A stretch of 64,000 nt of DNA from Clostridiales bacterium (GTDB taxonomy: Bacteria > Bacillota > Clostridia > Saccharofermentanales > Saccharofermentanaceae). Below are positions 16,346 through 25,373 of the stretch, in pieces. Positions within the stretch are counted from its first letter, which is position 1. Each line of letters opens with the position of its first letter. The DNA lies in contig JAFZHS010000002.1 of NCBI GenBank assembly GCA_017554745.1, positions 1 to 64,000 of the forward strand, read 5' to 3'. A program made the position numbers and the translations under genes. The notes under the pieces are model-generated. The model was given only the letters and a program-made list of their open reading frames with translations, did no database searches and had not been told where the DNA came from.

Positions 16346-16801
16346 TCAGTCTTCGTTGCCTATCGCGTTCCAGATCATAAGCACTAATACAAGCACTGCA
16401 GAAAAGATCAGCATGAAGAATCCAGGACCGTCTTTTACGTCAAGGTTGTAATTAGAGTTATTGGAAAAAGCATCAACGAATTTGCCTGTGATCCTTAATA
16501 CCGCAGTGTCGCTGTCCTGCTGCATTGTCATGGTAAATAAACCCCACAAAGATGCTCCGACATTGACGAGCGATGTGATAACATAGCCTTTCTTTATACC
16601 TGCCAAAGTAAATAATATGATCAAGACTGCCGATACAACGATCACGATGCCGTAGAACTGCGGAAACAACGTTGCCGTAGCGCTCTGGTTAACCGGCTGT
16701 CCGTTGATAACACCGTCTAACGTTACGGTATAGTACGGCAAAAATGCCGACAGTCCTGAGCAAAGACACGCCAGGATCAAAAAGACCTTCCTTACATTCA
16801 T
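16346..16801 (-). CDS. Small four-helix membrane protein of unknown function
   Basis: A 151-residue protein with a first hydrophobic helix (VFLILACLCSGLSAFLPYY), a short extracytoplasmic loop, two central helices (about 50-70 and 77-97) and a last helix near the C-terminus (FFMLIFSAVLVLVLMIW). The layout resembles small accessory proteins of the DUF4418/zinc-ribbon-free type, but I do not recognise the family. The frame opens with TTG at 16807. The ATG at 16801 has GGAGG at nine bases and is the better start. It lies between a lipoprotein gene and the GT-C pair on the same strand with gaps of 25-40 bp, so it is probably cotranscribed with both. Confidence 0.6.
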   Translation of the reverse strand: MNVRKVFLILACLCSGLSAFLPYYTVTLDGVINGQPVNQSATATLFPQFYGIVIVVSAVLIILFTLAGIKKGYVITSLVNVGASLWGLFTMTMQQDSDTAVLRITGKFVDAFSNNSNYNLDVKDGPGFFMLIFSAVLVLVLMIWNAIGNED

Positions 16802-16826
16802 TTTCAAAATCCTCCCTTATATTTAT

Positions 16827-18059
16827 TTATTCTGAAACATCAAAATCTTCATTCTGGATGATGAGGTAAAAATATGTATCATAACTATCACTGCTTCCTC
16901 CAAACATGATCTCGGTATTATCATCAAGCATATAACTGCTGACATCATTGAAGAAATAAGTAATGGGCTTGCCGTAGTAAGAAACAAATTTATGCATATA
17001 CAGCGCATAATCATACTGCTGCTGATCAGGAGTAACCTTAAGATTCCAGAAGATTACGTTAAAAACCTTGCCCGAATCAGTGTTCGATATAATGGATATC
17101 TCGGAAAACTTTACTTCTGCAATAGTAAAATCGAGTCCGTCATATAAATACTCAACAGTATCATCGGAATCCTCAGTAAGCTTTGTTCCGTCCCCGAGTT
17201 CGACATTCAAATAATCTTCGATCATTTTCTTTACGGTATCCTGGTCTTGTCCAAAACAGCTCTTTCCGAATGCAATTATGTCCTCAAGTTCAGGATCAAG
17301 GACGTCACTTGTAGGCAACAACGCATTGCAACCGGGGACAAAATCGCTGTCTGCCGATATTGCTATTTCCAACTGGTTATTGCCGGCGATTCCGAAGCAA
17401 TTCTCACCCCATGTAGCAGCAACTACTACGTTGTTCCCTAATTCCCACTTTACGCTCTCGGCATTGTCGGCCTTCAGCCAGGAAGTGTCGCACATTTGCG
17501 GTGCGCCGTACTTTTTCTCTAATGCATTACAAACAGATTCATAAGCTTCTTTGGCCGGCAGATTCAGATCCGAATCAATATAGTCAGACTCTTTGGCACC
17601 CATGGAAAGGAATTGTTCCTCTGTAATGCAAAAATCCACCTCAACGACACTGTAATCCTTATCCAGATAAAAATGAACGCACTTTATAAAGGCACCATCC
17701 ATATCAAAACCATCGCCCCAGAATGAGACGTGTCCCTCATAATAATCATAAGCGGAATCAGTGCCGCTAAAGTTGTATACATCACATATGGCATCACAAA
17801 CACTCACAGGGTCACCGCCGAGGCACGCCTGGGCAAACTGAACATTTTCTACTACGGAAGACCGGTCAAAACCAGTATTACCAAAATCTGACGGATCATT
17901 CACAATAACCGGATCCTCATCATCATCGTCCAGCTCATCATATTCGGTATCATCATCGTCATCCCTTGTTCTGCGTGCAACGTCCTTTTTGCACGAGCAA
18001 AGAGTAAACAGGAAAGCAAAGACCAGCGCCAAAGAAACAAACTTAACTATCTTTTTCAT
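16827..18059 (-). CDS. Acidic lipoprotein of unknown function
   Basis: A 410-residue secreted lipoprotein: a Lys-rich start, a hydrophobic segment (residues 5-20) and a lipobox LCSC with Cys23 as the lipidation site, followed by a linker very rich in Asp (DDDDDTEYDELDDDDED). The mature part seems to contain two related halves (segments around FAQACLGGDPVSVCDAI and AFGKSCFGQDQDTVKKMI), suggesting an internal duplication of a roughly 170-residue domain. No enzymatic motif was recognised. A well-spaced promoter precedes it, and it likely heads the operon that includes the small membrane protein and the GT-C pair. A surface-exposed substrate- or metal-binding role is possible but unproven. Confidence 0.75.
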   Translation of the reverse strand: MKKIVKFVSLALVFAFLFTLCSCKKDVARRTRDDDDDTEYDELDDDDEDPVIVNDPSDFGNTGFDRSSVVENVQFAQACLGGDPVSVCDAICDVYNFSGTDSAYDYYEGHVSFWGDGFDMDGAFIKCVHFYLDKDYSVVEVDFCITEEQFLSMGAKESDYIDSDLNLPAKEAYESVCNALEKKYGAPQMCDTSWLKADNAESVKWELGNNVVVAATWGENCFGIAGNNQLEIAISADSDFVPGCNALLPTSDVLDPELEDIIAFGKSCFGQDQDTVKKMIEDYLNVELGDGTKLTEDSDDTVEYLYDGLDFTIAEVKFSEISIISNTDSGKVFNVIFWNLKVTPDQQQYDYALYMHKFVSYYGKPITYFFNDVSSYMLDDNTEIMFGGSSDSYDTYFYLIIQNEDFDVSE

Positions 18060-18100
18060 CTTCTCACCCCATATTAAAGATAATTGATAAATAGAATATC

Positions 18101-18130
18101 ATTATATTTTAAAATTAATTCTTTTTCCAA
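18101..18130 (-). promoter_or_regulatory. Sigma-A promoter of the lipoprotein operon
   Basis: On the minus strand TTGGAA (18125-18130) and perfect TATAAT (18101-18106) are 18 bp apart in an AT-rich stretch, predicting a start near 18094 and a leader of about 35 nt before the lipoprotein ATG at 18059. It lies just downstream of the terminator at 18155-18186, which supports a new transcription unit. Confidence 0.7.
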
Positions 18131-18154
18131 TTGCGAAATTCATCAAAACACATC

Positions 18155-18186
18155 AAAAAAGGCGTCCTCCAATGGAAGACGCCTTT
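18155..18186 (-). terminator. Rho-independent terminator after the fusion gene
   Basis: GGCGTC (18161-18166) pairs with GACGCC (18178-18183), extended by outer A/T pairs and an inner TCC/GGA after one mismatch. On the minus strand it is followed by six Ts. It lies 21 bp after the stop of the TIM-barrel/acyl-CoA synthetase gene. Confidence 0.88.
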
Positions 18187-18206
18187 TAGAAATCTTATAA
18201 AAAGTA

Positions 18207-20732
18207 TCAGGCTGTTACGATCTTATTCGCATTCTCAAGGCCGTGTCTCTCGACTGCCTCTTCCCTCATCTTGTACTTGAGGATCTTGCCTGCGGCATTC
18301 ATCGGGAAACCGTCAACGAAGTCAACGTATCTCGGGATCTTGTGCTTAGCCATGTGAGTCCTAACGTATTCCTTGATCTCTTCTTCAGAAGACTCCTCAC
18401 CGGGCTTTAAGACAACAGCAGCAAGGATCTCTTCACCGTAATCAGCATCAGGAACACCGATTACCTGTACGTCCTGGATCTTAGGATGTGTATAGAGGAA
18501 GTCTTCGATCTCCTTGGGGTAGATGTTTTCGCCGCCACGGATGATCATGTCCTTGATACGTCCTGTGATCTTATAATAGCCGTCTTCAGGTCTCTTGAGA
18601 GCCAGGTCACCTGAGTGGAGCCAGCCTTCTTCATCGATTGCAGCGGCCGTAGCCTCAGGCATCTTATAGTAGCCCTTCATGATGTTGTATCCGCGTGCGC
18701 AGAACTCACCGGGTACGCCGTCAGGAAGTTCTTCGCCTGTCTCAGGATCAACGATCTTGGTCTCAACGCCGAAGATGGAAGGTCCTACTGTATTGACTCT
18801 CTGCTCGATGGTGTCAGTCGTCTTGCTCATCGTGGTAGCAGGAGATGCTTCTGTCTGGCCGTATGTGATAACGATCTCAGGCATGTGCATCTTCTCGATG
18901 ACTTCTTCCATCGTCTTGATCGGGCAAGGCGAACCTGCCATGATACCTGTTCTCATGTGCGAAAAGTCTGTAGAAGCGAAGTTCTCATGTCCGAGCATTG
19001 CGATGAACATCGTAGGAACGCCGTGGAAACATGTGATCTTTTCCTGATTGATGCAGTGTAAACCTTTTCGGGGTGAGAAAGCAGTGATAGGAGACATTGT
19101 AACCCCGTGAGTTACAGAAGCTGTCATAGCGAGTACCATGCCGAAGCAGTGGAACATCGGCACCTGGATCATCATACGGTCAAAGGAAGACAGATCCATG
19201 CAGTCGCCGATCGCCTTACCGTTATTTACTACGTTGTAGTGAGTGAGCATAACGCCCTTAGGGAATCCTGTAGTACCTGATGTGTACTGCATGTTGCAGA
19301 CATCGTGCTTGTCTATTGTGCGGCGGATCTTCTCAACGTCAGATACATTAACTGTCTCAGCCAATGCGGGAAGCTCGTCCCAGTGGAAACATCCGGGAAC
19401 GTGTGACTCACAAGTGATAACGTTCTTTAAGACAGGAAGCCTTGCTGCTTCAAGCTTACCGGGCTCGGAATCCTTGAGCTCAGGGCAGATCTCATTGATG
19501 ATCTGCAGATAGTCGCAGTCCTTAAACTTGTCGATCATGACCAAAGTACATGTATCAGACTGGCGGAGCAGGTACTCGATCTCGTGGATCTTGTATGCTG
19601 TGTTAACTGTTACGAGAACGCAGCCGATCTTTGTAGCTGCCCAGAATGTGAGATACCACTGGGGAACGTTTGTAGCCCAGATAGCGATGTGGTCGCCCTT
19701 CTTACAGCCCATTGCGAGGAATGCGCGTGCGAGGTTATCTACGTCGTCACGGAACTCGGGATATGTCCTTGTATAGTCAAGCTCAGTATATCTGAACGCG
19801 TACTGATTCGGGAAAAGCTCGCAGATCTTATCCAAAACATCCGGGAATGTCAGGTCGATCAGAGTCTCCTTGGGCCAGGGATAGTAACCCGTTCCTCTTG
19901 TGTCCATCTGGAGCTCGGTCTTCTGCTTCGGACGGTATGTCTCCATGTAGTTTGCAAACTGAGGGATAACGATACCTGCTGAATCGAGATCCTTAGACCA
20001 TCTGTAGACCCACTCAAGGGAAACATATCCGAGGTAATCGATGGACTGGAGAGCATCGAACATCTCCTTCAAAGGCATGTCGCCCATGCCCATGAGCTTG
20101 TAGGATACCTTGCCGTCTGCCATGACGGAGTCCTTAACGTGAACGTGCTTGATGTACTCGCCAAGGTTATTTACCGTTTCGACAGGAGACTCACCCATGA
20201 ATCTGTAAGGATGATGCATGTCCCAGAGGGCTGCTGCCTTGCGGGATCCGATGGCATCCAAAACCTTCTTGAGTCTCTTAGTATCAGCATAAACACCGTT
20301 TGTCTCAAGGAGCAAAGTAACATTCATCTCTTCAGCGTAAGGAACGAGTTCCTTCATGATAGAGATAACGACTTCGTCATCTATCTCCTTCTCAGGTGCC
20401 GGATTGCGGTCACCGAGAACACGGATATAAGAAGTACCAAGCTTGTTTGCGAGCTCGATATATGCGCGGATCTCAGCAATTGCCTTATCCTTTGTCTCAA
20501 GATTATTGACAGGCTCGCCTGAGGAAAGACAAGGGATCGCAAGCTTCAATTCCTTAAGCTTTGCTACTGTCTTGGGAAGATTTGCCTCAGTAAACGGCGG
20601 TGCCTTAACTGAGAATATATCCTGACCGAGGCCTCTGATCTCAATACCGTTGAAATTGAAGTCCTTGGCCATCGAGTAAATGTCCTGCCATGAGAAATCA
20701 GGGCATGCGAGTGTTGAAAAGCAAGTTAACAT
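18207..20732 (-). CDS. Fusion: TIM-barrel sugar isomerase/epimerase domain + acyl-CoA synthetase
   Basis: An 841-residue two-domain protein. Residues 1-270 form an AP-endonuclease-2/xylose-isomerase-like TIM barrel with the metal ligands in place: Glu143 (LLLETNG), Asp171 (ALWDMHHP), His198 (HVHVKDS) and Glu240 (SLEWVYRW). Residues 285-841 are a full ANL acyl-CoA synthetase: YTSGTTGFPKG (483-493), YGQTEASP, SGDLALK, KITGRIKDMIIRGGENIYP and Lys816 in NAAGKILKY. Both halves look active. The second would activate a carboxylic acid to an acyl-CoA, while the first could isomerise, epimerise or dehydrate a polyol or keto acid. The pairing suggests a shared substrate, perhaps a sugar-derived acid, but this is open. 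A strong promoter and terminator make it a single-gene unit; AGAGG precedes the ATG. Confidence 0.88.
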   Translation of the reverse strand: MLTCFSTLACPDFSWQDIYSMAKDFNFNGIEIRGLGQDIFSVKAPPFTEANLPKTVAKLKELKLAIPCLSSGEPVNNLETKDKAIAEIRAYIELANKLGTSYIRVLGDRNPAPEKEIDDEVVISIMKELVPYAEEMNVTLLLETNGVYADTKRLKKVLDAIGSRKAAALWDMHHPYRFMGESPVETVNNLGEYIKHVHVKDSVMADGKVSYKLMGMGDMPLKEMFDALQSIDYLGYVSLEWVYRWSKDLDSAGIVIPQFANYMETYRPKQKTELQMDTRGTGYYPWPKETLIDLTFPDVLDKICELFPNQYAFRYTELDYTRTYPEFRDDVDNLARAFLAMGCKKGDHIAIWATNVPQWYLTFWAATKIGCVLVTVNTAYKIHEIEYLLRQSDTCTLVMIDKFKDCDYLQIINEICPELKDSEPGKLEAARLPVLKNVITCESHVPGCFHWDELPALAETVNVSDVEKIRRTIDKHDVCNMQYTSGTTGFPKGVMLTHYNVVNNGKAIGDCMDLSSFDRMMIQVPMFHCFGMVLAMTASVTHGVTMSPITAFSPRKGLHCINQEKITCFHGVPTMFIAMLGHENFASTDFSHMRTGIMAGSPCPIKTMEEVIEKMHMPEIVITYGQTEASPATTMSKTTDTIEQRVNTVGPSIFGVETKIVDPETGEELPDGVPGEFCARGYNIMKGYYKMPEATAAAIDEEGWLHSGDLALKRPEDGYYKITGRIKDMIIRGGENIYPKEIEDFLYTHPKIQDVQVIGVPDADYGEEILAAVVLKPGEESSEEEIKEYVRTHMAKHKIPRYVDFVDGFPMNAAGKILKYKMREEAVERHGLENANKIVTA

Positions 20733-20778
20733 AAATATTTCCTCTTATATATAAATATTATTATTTAACAACCTTGTG

Positions 20779-20807
20779 ATTATATAGGTTATCGTGGGTT
20801 TTGTAAA
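20779..20807 (-). promoter_or_regulatory. Strong sigma-A promoter of the fusion gene
   Basis: On the minus strand TTTACA (20802-20807) and perfect TATAAT (20779-20784) are exactly 17 bp apart. Transcription would start near 20772, about 40 nt before the ATG at 20732. It is the best promoter match in the window. Confidence 0.78.
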
Positions 20808-20863
20808 ACATACGCGTGGATTTTTGGCTTACGCGGAAAGCCGAACAATACAATATGGCCGCT

Positions 20864-21811
20864 TCAGCAGCCTAGCGCCTGAAGTAGGCAGTTTAGAATG
20901 GTAGAAGCATCAGCTTTACCATGAGCCTTGATGATGGGCTTCTTGATGCCGAGAATTACTGCTCCCGCGAGATCATTGTACTTATAAAGCTGTCCCAGAT
21001 CGTCGATCCTGGAAGCAACTTTTGCCTTGGTTTCTTCATCAAGCCCTTCGAAGATCTTCTCGCCCAGGCTGTTTACAAGGAATCTTCCCTGCGCTTCAAG
21101 TCCCTTGAGCAGTGCATTTCCTACGAGTCCGGAGCAGATATAAACGTCTGCCCTGTCTTCGAAAATATGATCAGGCTCGACATTACCTACAAAGTTAATG
21201 CCTGATTCCCTGATCAAAGCGCTTGCTGCGACCATCTCCGTGGTGCCCTTACCCTCTTCAGAACCGACGTTGAGCATTGCGACTCTGGGGTTTGTAAGGC
21301 CTCTGCCCATCATATATTCAGCGCCAAGGAGCGCGTACTGGTCGTAATCTTCGACTGTCGGAGCAAGATTTGATCCGCAGTCGACCAGAAGGAATCTTCC
21401 GCCTTTGTTATCATCAGGAAGCAGAGCGCCAAGCACGGGCTTGTGGGCATTTTTATTAAGTCCCACTTTAACAAGTGAGCTGACGATGAGTGATCCCGTA
21501 GAACCTACGCTTACATATGATTTAGCATCTGTAGATGCCAGTAATTCGCAGCCTTTAATGAGCGAGAAAGGCTCGCCTGTTCTTACTGCGACAAGAGGAT
21601 TTAAGTTGTTATCAAGGATATTCGGACAGTCTACGATCTCATATCTGCCTTCAAATTCAGGGTGCTGGTTAAGTCTGGCAGCAAGGACTTCATATGGTCC
21701 GACAAATGTGATAAAGAGGTCAGAACGTACAGACAGCGCTTCATAAGCGCCGACGATCAATACGTCAACTGAATTGTCTCCTCCAAAGAGGTCTAAGATG
21801 ATCTTCTCCAT
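20864..21811 (-). CDS. plsX: Phosphate acyltransferase PlsX
   Basis: A 315-residue PlsX homologue that interconverts acyl-ACP and acyl-phosphate, the donor for glycerol-3-phosphate acylation. Recognisable segments are DLFGGDNSVD at the start, SVGSTGSLIV near 102-111, GRFLLVDCGSN, NVGSEEGKGTTE and CSGLVGNALLKGLEA. It is the last gene of an operon that also encodes fatty acid kinase components, matching the known route in which FakAB makes acyl-phosphate and PlsX passes it to ACP. The usual neighbours fabD, fabG and plsY are absent, so this may be a second, salvage-dedicated PlsX. No clear Shine-Dalgarno precedes the ATG. A short GC hairpin overlaps the stop but lacks a U tract. Confidence 0.92.
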   Translation of the reverse strand: MEKIILDLFGGDNSVDVLIVGAYEALSVRSDLFITFVGPYEVLAARLNQHPEFEGRYEIVDCPNILDNNLNPLVAVRTGEPFSLIKGCELLASTDAKSYVSVGSTGSLIVSSLVKVGLNKNAHKPVLGALLPDDNKGGRFLLVDCGSNLAPTVEDYDQYALLGAEYMMGRGLTNPRVAMLNVGSEEGKGTTEMVAASALIRESGINFVGNVEPDHIFEDRADVYICSGLVGNALLKGLEAQGRFLVNSLGEKIFEGLDEETKAKVASRIDDLGQLYKYNDLAGAVILGIKKPIIKAHGKADASTILNCLLQALGC

Positions 21812-21849
21812 CCGACATTCTTAAAACCTGACCTTATAGTTTTCGCGCT

Positions 21850-23466
21850 TTACGAGAACGCAATAACGTAATTATATATATTTTGACCGCCTAAGCAAGA
21901 GAAAATCTCCGCTGAAGAGCACAAATCTGATATGGATGCCGTCATACCGTCAGCTAACTGCTTGTCTTCATCGTTGCCGGCGAAAACCATTACAGATTCG
22001 TAATTGCCGACTTCAGGCACTGTGGGCAGGAACTTGAGGACGCACTCCTTAAGGTCCTTATCAGCACATGTGATGATGTCGTCATCAAGAATACCGATGT
22101 AATCGCCGCTCGTGACACTTACTCCGTTATAAACGCCTGTCTTGTCAGCTTTGGCGATGAGTCCCGTATGAACGCCCTGAAGCGCTCTGTTCATTGACTT
22201 CTCGATCTCCTCACAAGAAGCATTACTGTCGATAAGCGAGAGCGCAAGATAGCCTTCAGCCATGGACTTTGTGGGAACGATATGGATAACGGAATCCTTA
22301 TTGACTTCCCTTACCTTCTCGGCCGTCATGATGATGTTCTTGTTATTGGGCAAGAGGATGATGTGCTTGGCAGAAGCCGCTCTGCAGGCATCGGTAAGGT
22401 CCTGCAAGGAAAGATTGTCAGACTGGCCGCCTCTTGCCACCTTGGCAACACCCATCTCCTTAAAAAGATTCTCAAAGCCGTCACCGTCAGCTACAGCAAC
22501 GATAGCAACATCCTTCATGTTCTCCATGAATGACTCGTGGTGCTGGATAGTCATATTCTCTATCTTGAGCTTAACGAACTCGCCGTATCTGTGATAGTAA
22601 GCCATTACAGACTCAGGCTTTAAAGTATGGATATGGATCTTGACCTGGTTGCTCTCCTTAACGAGAACGAGTGAATTACCGAAGTCCCTCATGTCTGATC
22701 TGATAAGCTCTTCATTGAAATCATCGAGCTTGTCATCGTCTATCTGTACTATCATCTCTGTGCAGTAACCGAACTCCGCAAGGCCTTCACCACCCATACC
22801 AACGGGCACGTTGCCCTTATTGCTTGCTACGGAACCGAACTCAGAAAAATCAACGCTGAAAGTCTCATCCAAAGCTTCCATCATGCCAGTAACAAGGCAG
22901 AGGAATCCCATGGCGCCGCTGTCAAGAACGTCATATTCCTTAAGGACAGGAAGCAGCTCAGGCGTATTCTTGAGAGATTCAGCAGCGCCCTCCACGATAC
23001 CCTTCATGAATTCTTCAGTCGTCGTATCTTCATCAAGGCTGTCCTCGGCATTTTCCTGCGCCTCACGGCAGACAGTAAGGAATGTGCCTTCGACAGGCTC
23101 AGCTACTGAGTTGTAAGCACTTCCGGTACCCTCAATAAATGCAGCATCAAGAGTGCCCGCATTAACTTCATCGAAATCCTTAAAAGCCTTTAGAAATCCC
23201 TTGAGCCACTGCGAAAGGATAACGCCGGAATTGCCCTGGGAGCTCATAAGAGCACTCGTATAAAGATCGTCAAAATCCTTGGGCGTAAGGTCTCTGTCGC
23301 CTATCTCCATAAGCACTTTGATGATACCTGACATCGTCTTGTCCATGTTCGTACCCGTATCACCGTCAGGGATTGGGAAAACGTTCATGTCATTTAATGT
23401 CTGCTTATTATCTAAGATCTTCTTGGCGCCGCCAATCAGCATCTTCTTAAGTATCGATAATTCCAT
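21850..23466 (-). CDS. fakA: DAK2/YloV-type fatty acid kinase subunit (FakA-like)
   Basis: A 538-residue DhaL/DAK2-domain protein. The ATP/Mg signature NVFPIPDGDTGTNMDKT spans about residues 28-44, and SSQGNSGVILSQWLKGF near 93-109 is also typical of the kinase domain. A middle region and a C-terminal domain beginning near VAIVAVADGDG match the FakA/YloV layout and length. FakA phosphorylates a fatty acid held by a FakB (DegV-family) partner. Two such partners are encoded immediately upstream in the same operon, which supports the assignment. The gap to the first DegV gene is 36 bp. The Shine-Dalgarno is weak (AAGAGAAG). Confidence 0.9.
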   Translation of the reverse strand: MELSILKKMLIGGAKKILDNKQTLNDMNVFPIPDGDTGTNMDKTMSGIIKVLMEIGDRDLTPKDFDDLYTSALMSSQGNSGVILSQWLKGFLKAFKDFDEVNAGTLDAAFIEGTGSAYNSVAEPVEGTFLTVCREAQENAEDSLDEDTTTEEFMKGIVEGAAESLKNTPELLPVLKEYDVLDSGAMGFLCLVTGMMEALDETFSVDFSEFGSVASNKGNVPVGMGGEGLAEFGYCTEMIVQIDDDKLDDFNEELIRSDMRDFGNSLVLVKESNQVKIHIHTLKPESVMAYYHRYGEFVKLKIENMTIQHHESFMENMKDVAIVAVADGDGFENLFKEMGVAKVARGGQSDNLSLQDLTDACRAASAKHIILLPNNKNIIMTAEKVREVNKDSVIHIVPTKSMAEGYLALSLIDSNASCEEIEKSMNRALQGVHTGLIAKADKTGVYNGVSVTSGDYIGILDDDIITCADKDLKECVLKFLPTVPEVGNYESVMVFAGNDEDKQLADGMTASISDLCSSAEIFSCLGGQNIYNYVIAFS

Positions 23467-23502
23467 TTCTTAATCTTCTCTTCCTATTATTTCCGAATAT
23501 AT

Positions 23503-24399
23503 TTAATTCGCAGTCTCAAGCTGCTCATTCTTATGCTTGCCTCTGTAGTTACAGATCAATGTGCCGGGGCCTACGGAAACGCCTACGATAGGTCCGATGA
23601 TATAAGTCTTTACCGTAGCTTCGGGGATCTTATTCCTGATCTCTCCTGCCAGAGTCTCAGCATCTTCGGGACTGTCGGCGTGACCTACCCAGATAGTCTG
23701 CTTCTCAGGCTGTACGATGAACTTGGAGATCTGGTCAGCGATCTCGGTAAATGAAGACTTTCTTCCCTTTACCTTTCTGATGGCAAGGTTCTGACCCTTG
23801 ATATCGGAAATGATGATGGGCTTAACGGCAAAGAGATTACCGAAGAAAGCAGATGAAGCTGTTACTCTTCCTGCTTCCTTAAGATAAGACAAAGTCTCTG
23901 TCGTAGAGCACTGGTTATAGAAGAGCTTATGGTCTTCGATCCAGGCCTCTACTTCGTCAATGGTCTTGCCCTGGTCTCTCATTTTCGCGCACTCGATGGC
24001 AAGAAGGCCCTGAGCCATACCGCTGATGAGTGAATCGATGATGATGACCTTCCTGTCAGGGAACTCAGCGCGGAGCTCGTCCCTTACGACATAAGCAGTC
24101 TTAACTGAGCTCGAAAGAGCTGACGAGCAAGCGATATAGATTACATCCTTGCCCATGCCAAGGTGCTCTCTTAAGATCTCTGTGTATGTCTTGATGGATA
24201 CCTGGGCTGTCTTATATTTAACGCCGTTTCTCATTGATTCATAGAAATCATGAGAGCCGATCTGCGTCCAATCAAGAGAAGCAATGTAATTCTTATCTCC
24301 TGTGGAGAATTCCATCGGGAAATAATTGATCTCGTACTGCTGACGCAATTCGATGGGAAGATCCGATGTGGAATCGGTTAACACGTGAAAAGATGCCAT
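23503..24399 (-). CDS. DegV family fatty-acid-binding protein (FakB-like)
   Basis: A 298-residue DegV-fold protein with the conserved N-terminal VLTDSTSDLP, the central SSALSSSVKTAYVVRDEL region and the late VGVSVGPGTL segment. FakB proteins bind a free fatty acid and present it to FakA for phosphorylation. The frame opens at 24408, but the GGAGG site touches that ATG. The ATG at 24399, with nine bases of spacing, is preferred. The gene sits between a hydrolase and FakA. A second DegV protein at 25373-26302 is clearly different, which by analogy with known FakB1/FakB2 pairs suggests different fatty acid preferences. Confidence 0.9.
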   Translation of the reverse strand: MASFHVLTDSTSDLPIELRQQYEINYFPMEFSTGDKNYIASLDWTQIGSHDFYESMRNGVKYKTAQVSIKTYTEILREHLGMGKDVIYIACSSALSSSVKTAYVVRDELRAEFPDRKVIIIDSLISGMAQGLLAIECAKMRDQGKTIDEVEAWIEDHKLFYNQCSTTETLSYLKEAGRVTASSAFFGNLFAVKPIIISDIKGQNLAIRKVKGRKSSFTEIADQISKFIVQPEKQTIWVGHADSPEDAETLAGEIRNKIPEATVKTYIIGPIVGVSVGPGTLICNYRGKHKNEQLETAN

Positions 24400-24404
24400 T
24401 TTAC

Positions 24405-25373
24405 TCATCCTCCGTAATTAACAAAATCGCTTACCGCTTTATCATATGCTTCAAGGTTCCTGATCCTCAAGTGGGAATGGGCACCTTCGTCAAACCATAC
24501 CATCGGTTTTTCCTTAGAGCCGCTTGCCTGATTGATCTTATCGAAATACTTAGGCAATGAGGATTTATCCTGTCTTCCGCAGATCATGAGCATAGGCACT
24601 TCTACGCTCTTCATGGCATCTATCGGCTTGTTCTTAAAGATGTTGATGCCTGCGATCTTCTTAAAAAGAAGGCCCATCTGCAGGCAGACAGGGAATGTAG
24701 GCTTTCCGAGGTTCCTCGTCCTCTGGCAAAGAACGTTATAGAAGGATATAAACGGTCCTTCAAGAACGATGCGGTCAACATAAGGATTGTGCCTTGATGC
24801 CACATAGATAGCCGCTACAGAACCGATGCAGATGCCGTGGATAACAAAGTGATCGATATTAAACTGCTTATGCACAAGATCGATCCAGGCCTCAAGGTCT
24901 TTACTCTCAAGCATTCCCGCGCCGGTATACTTGCCTTCGCTGAGGCCTGCGGCTCTGGGATCTACAACGATGATGTTGTAGTTATTCTTCTGATAAAGAT
25001 CTGCGAAATAGTAGCAATACTTACAGGTCTCTGCCCTGCCCGCCATTATTATCGCTGCCCTGTCGAAGCCGAAGTCGAAATACTCGCCCTTCATCTTAAG
25101 TCCGTCAAAGGACGTGACTTCGATCTCGGTCATATGGGAAGCATTCTCCGTGCCCCACTTCATGCCGGCTTCAAACATTACCGTGTGCTCGGCATTCTCA
25201 GGAGCACTGTTGCCTCTGGCCCATTTATCCTTAGTCTCGCGGATAAACATACCGGCATACTGCTTCTTTGCGATCTTCATGCAGTAGATCCACATGAAGA
25301 TGAATCCGCCTATAAGAAGCAGCGCTACGACAATAACTACTATCAGAACCGGGTGTATAAAAGTACCGACCAT
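24405..25373 (-). CDS. Membrane-anchored alpha/beta hydrolase with Cys at the nucleophile position
   Basis: A 322-residue protein with one N-terminal transmembrane helix (about 8-30) and an alpha/beta-hydrolase domain. The nucleophile elbow reads HGICIGS, so Cys182 replaces the usual serine. The acid and base appear to be in ICGRQDKSS and EGAHSHLR. The TGC codon is unambiguous. Cys nucleophiles are known in some thioester-acting members of the fold, such as dienelactone hydrolases and bile acid CoA:amino acid acyltransferases, so an acyl-thioester or acyl-phosphate role is plausible in this operon. Start and stop overlap the neighbouring DegV genes (TAATG upstream; 3 bp separate it from the preferred start downstream). 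Confidence 0.82.
   Translation of the reverse strand: MVGTFIHPVLIVVIVVALLLIGGFIFMWIYCMKIAKKQYAGMFIRETKDKWARGNSAPENAEHTVMFEAGMKWGTENASHMTEIEVTSFDGLKMKGEYFDFGFDRAAIIMAGRAETCKYCYYFADLYQKNNYNIIVVDPRAAGLSEGKYTGAGMLESKDLEAWIDLVHKQFNIDHFVIHGICIGSVAAIYVASRHNPYVDRIVLEGPFISFYNVLCQRTRNLGKPTFPVCLQMGLLFKKIAGINIFKNKPIDAMKSVEVPMLMICGRQDKSSLPKYFDKINQASGSKEKPMVWFDEGAHSHLRIRNLEAYDKAVSDFVNYGG

Noticed and set aside
20857..20872. Short GC hairpin overlapping the plsX stop as a terminator
   Set aside because: The stem is six pairs with a G-T wobble and is not followed by a T tract. It may affect mRNA stability but does not meet the pattern of an intrinsic terminator.
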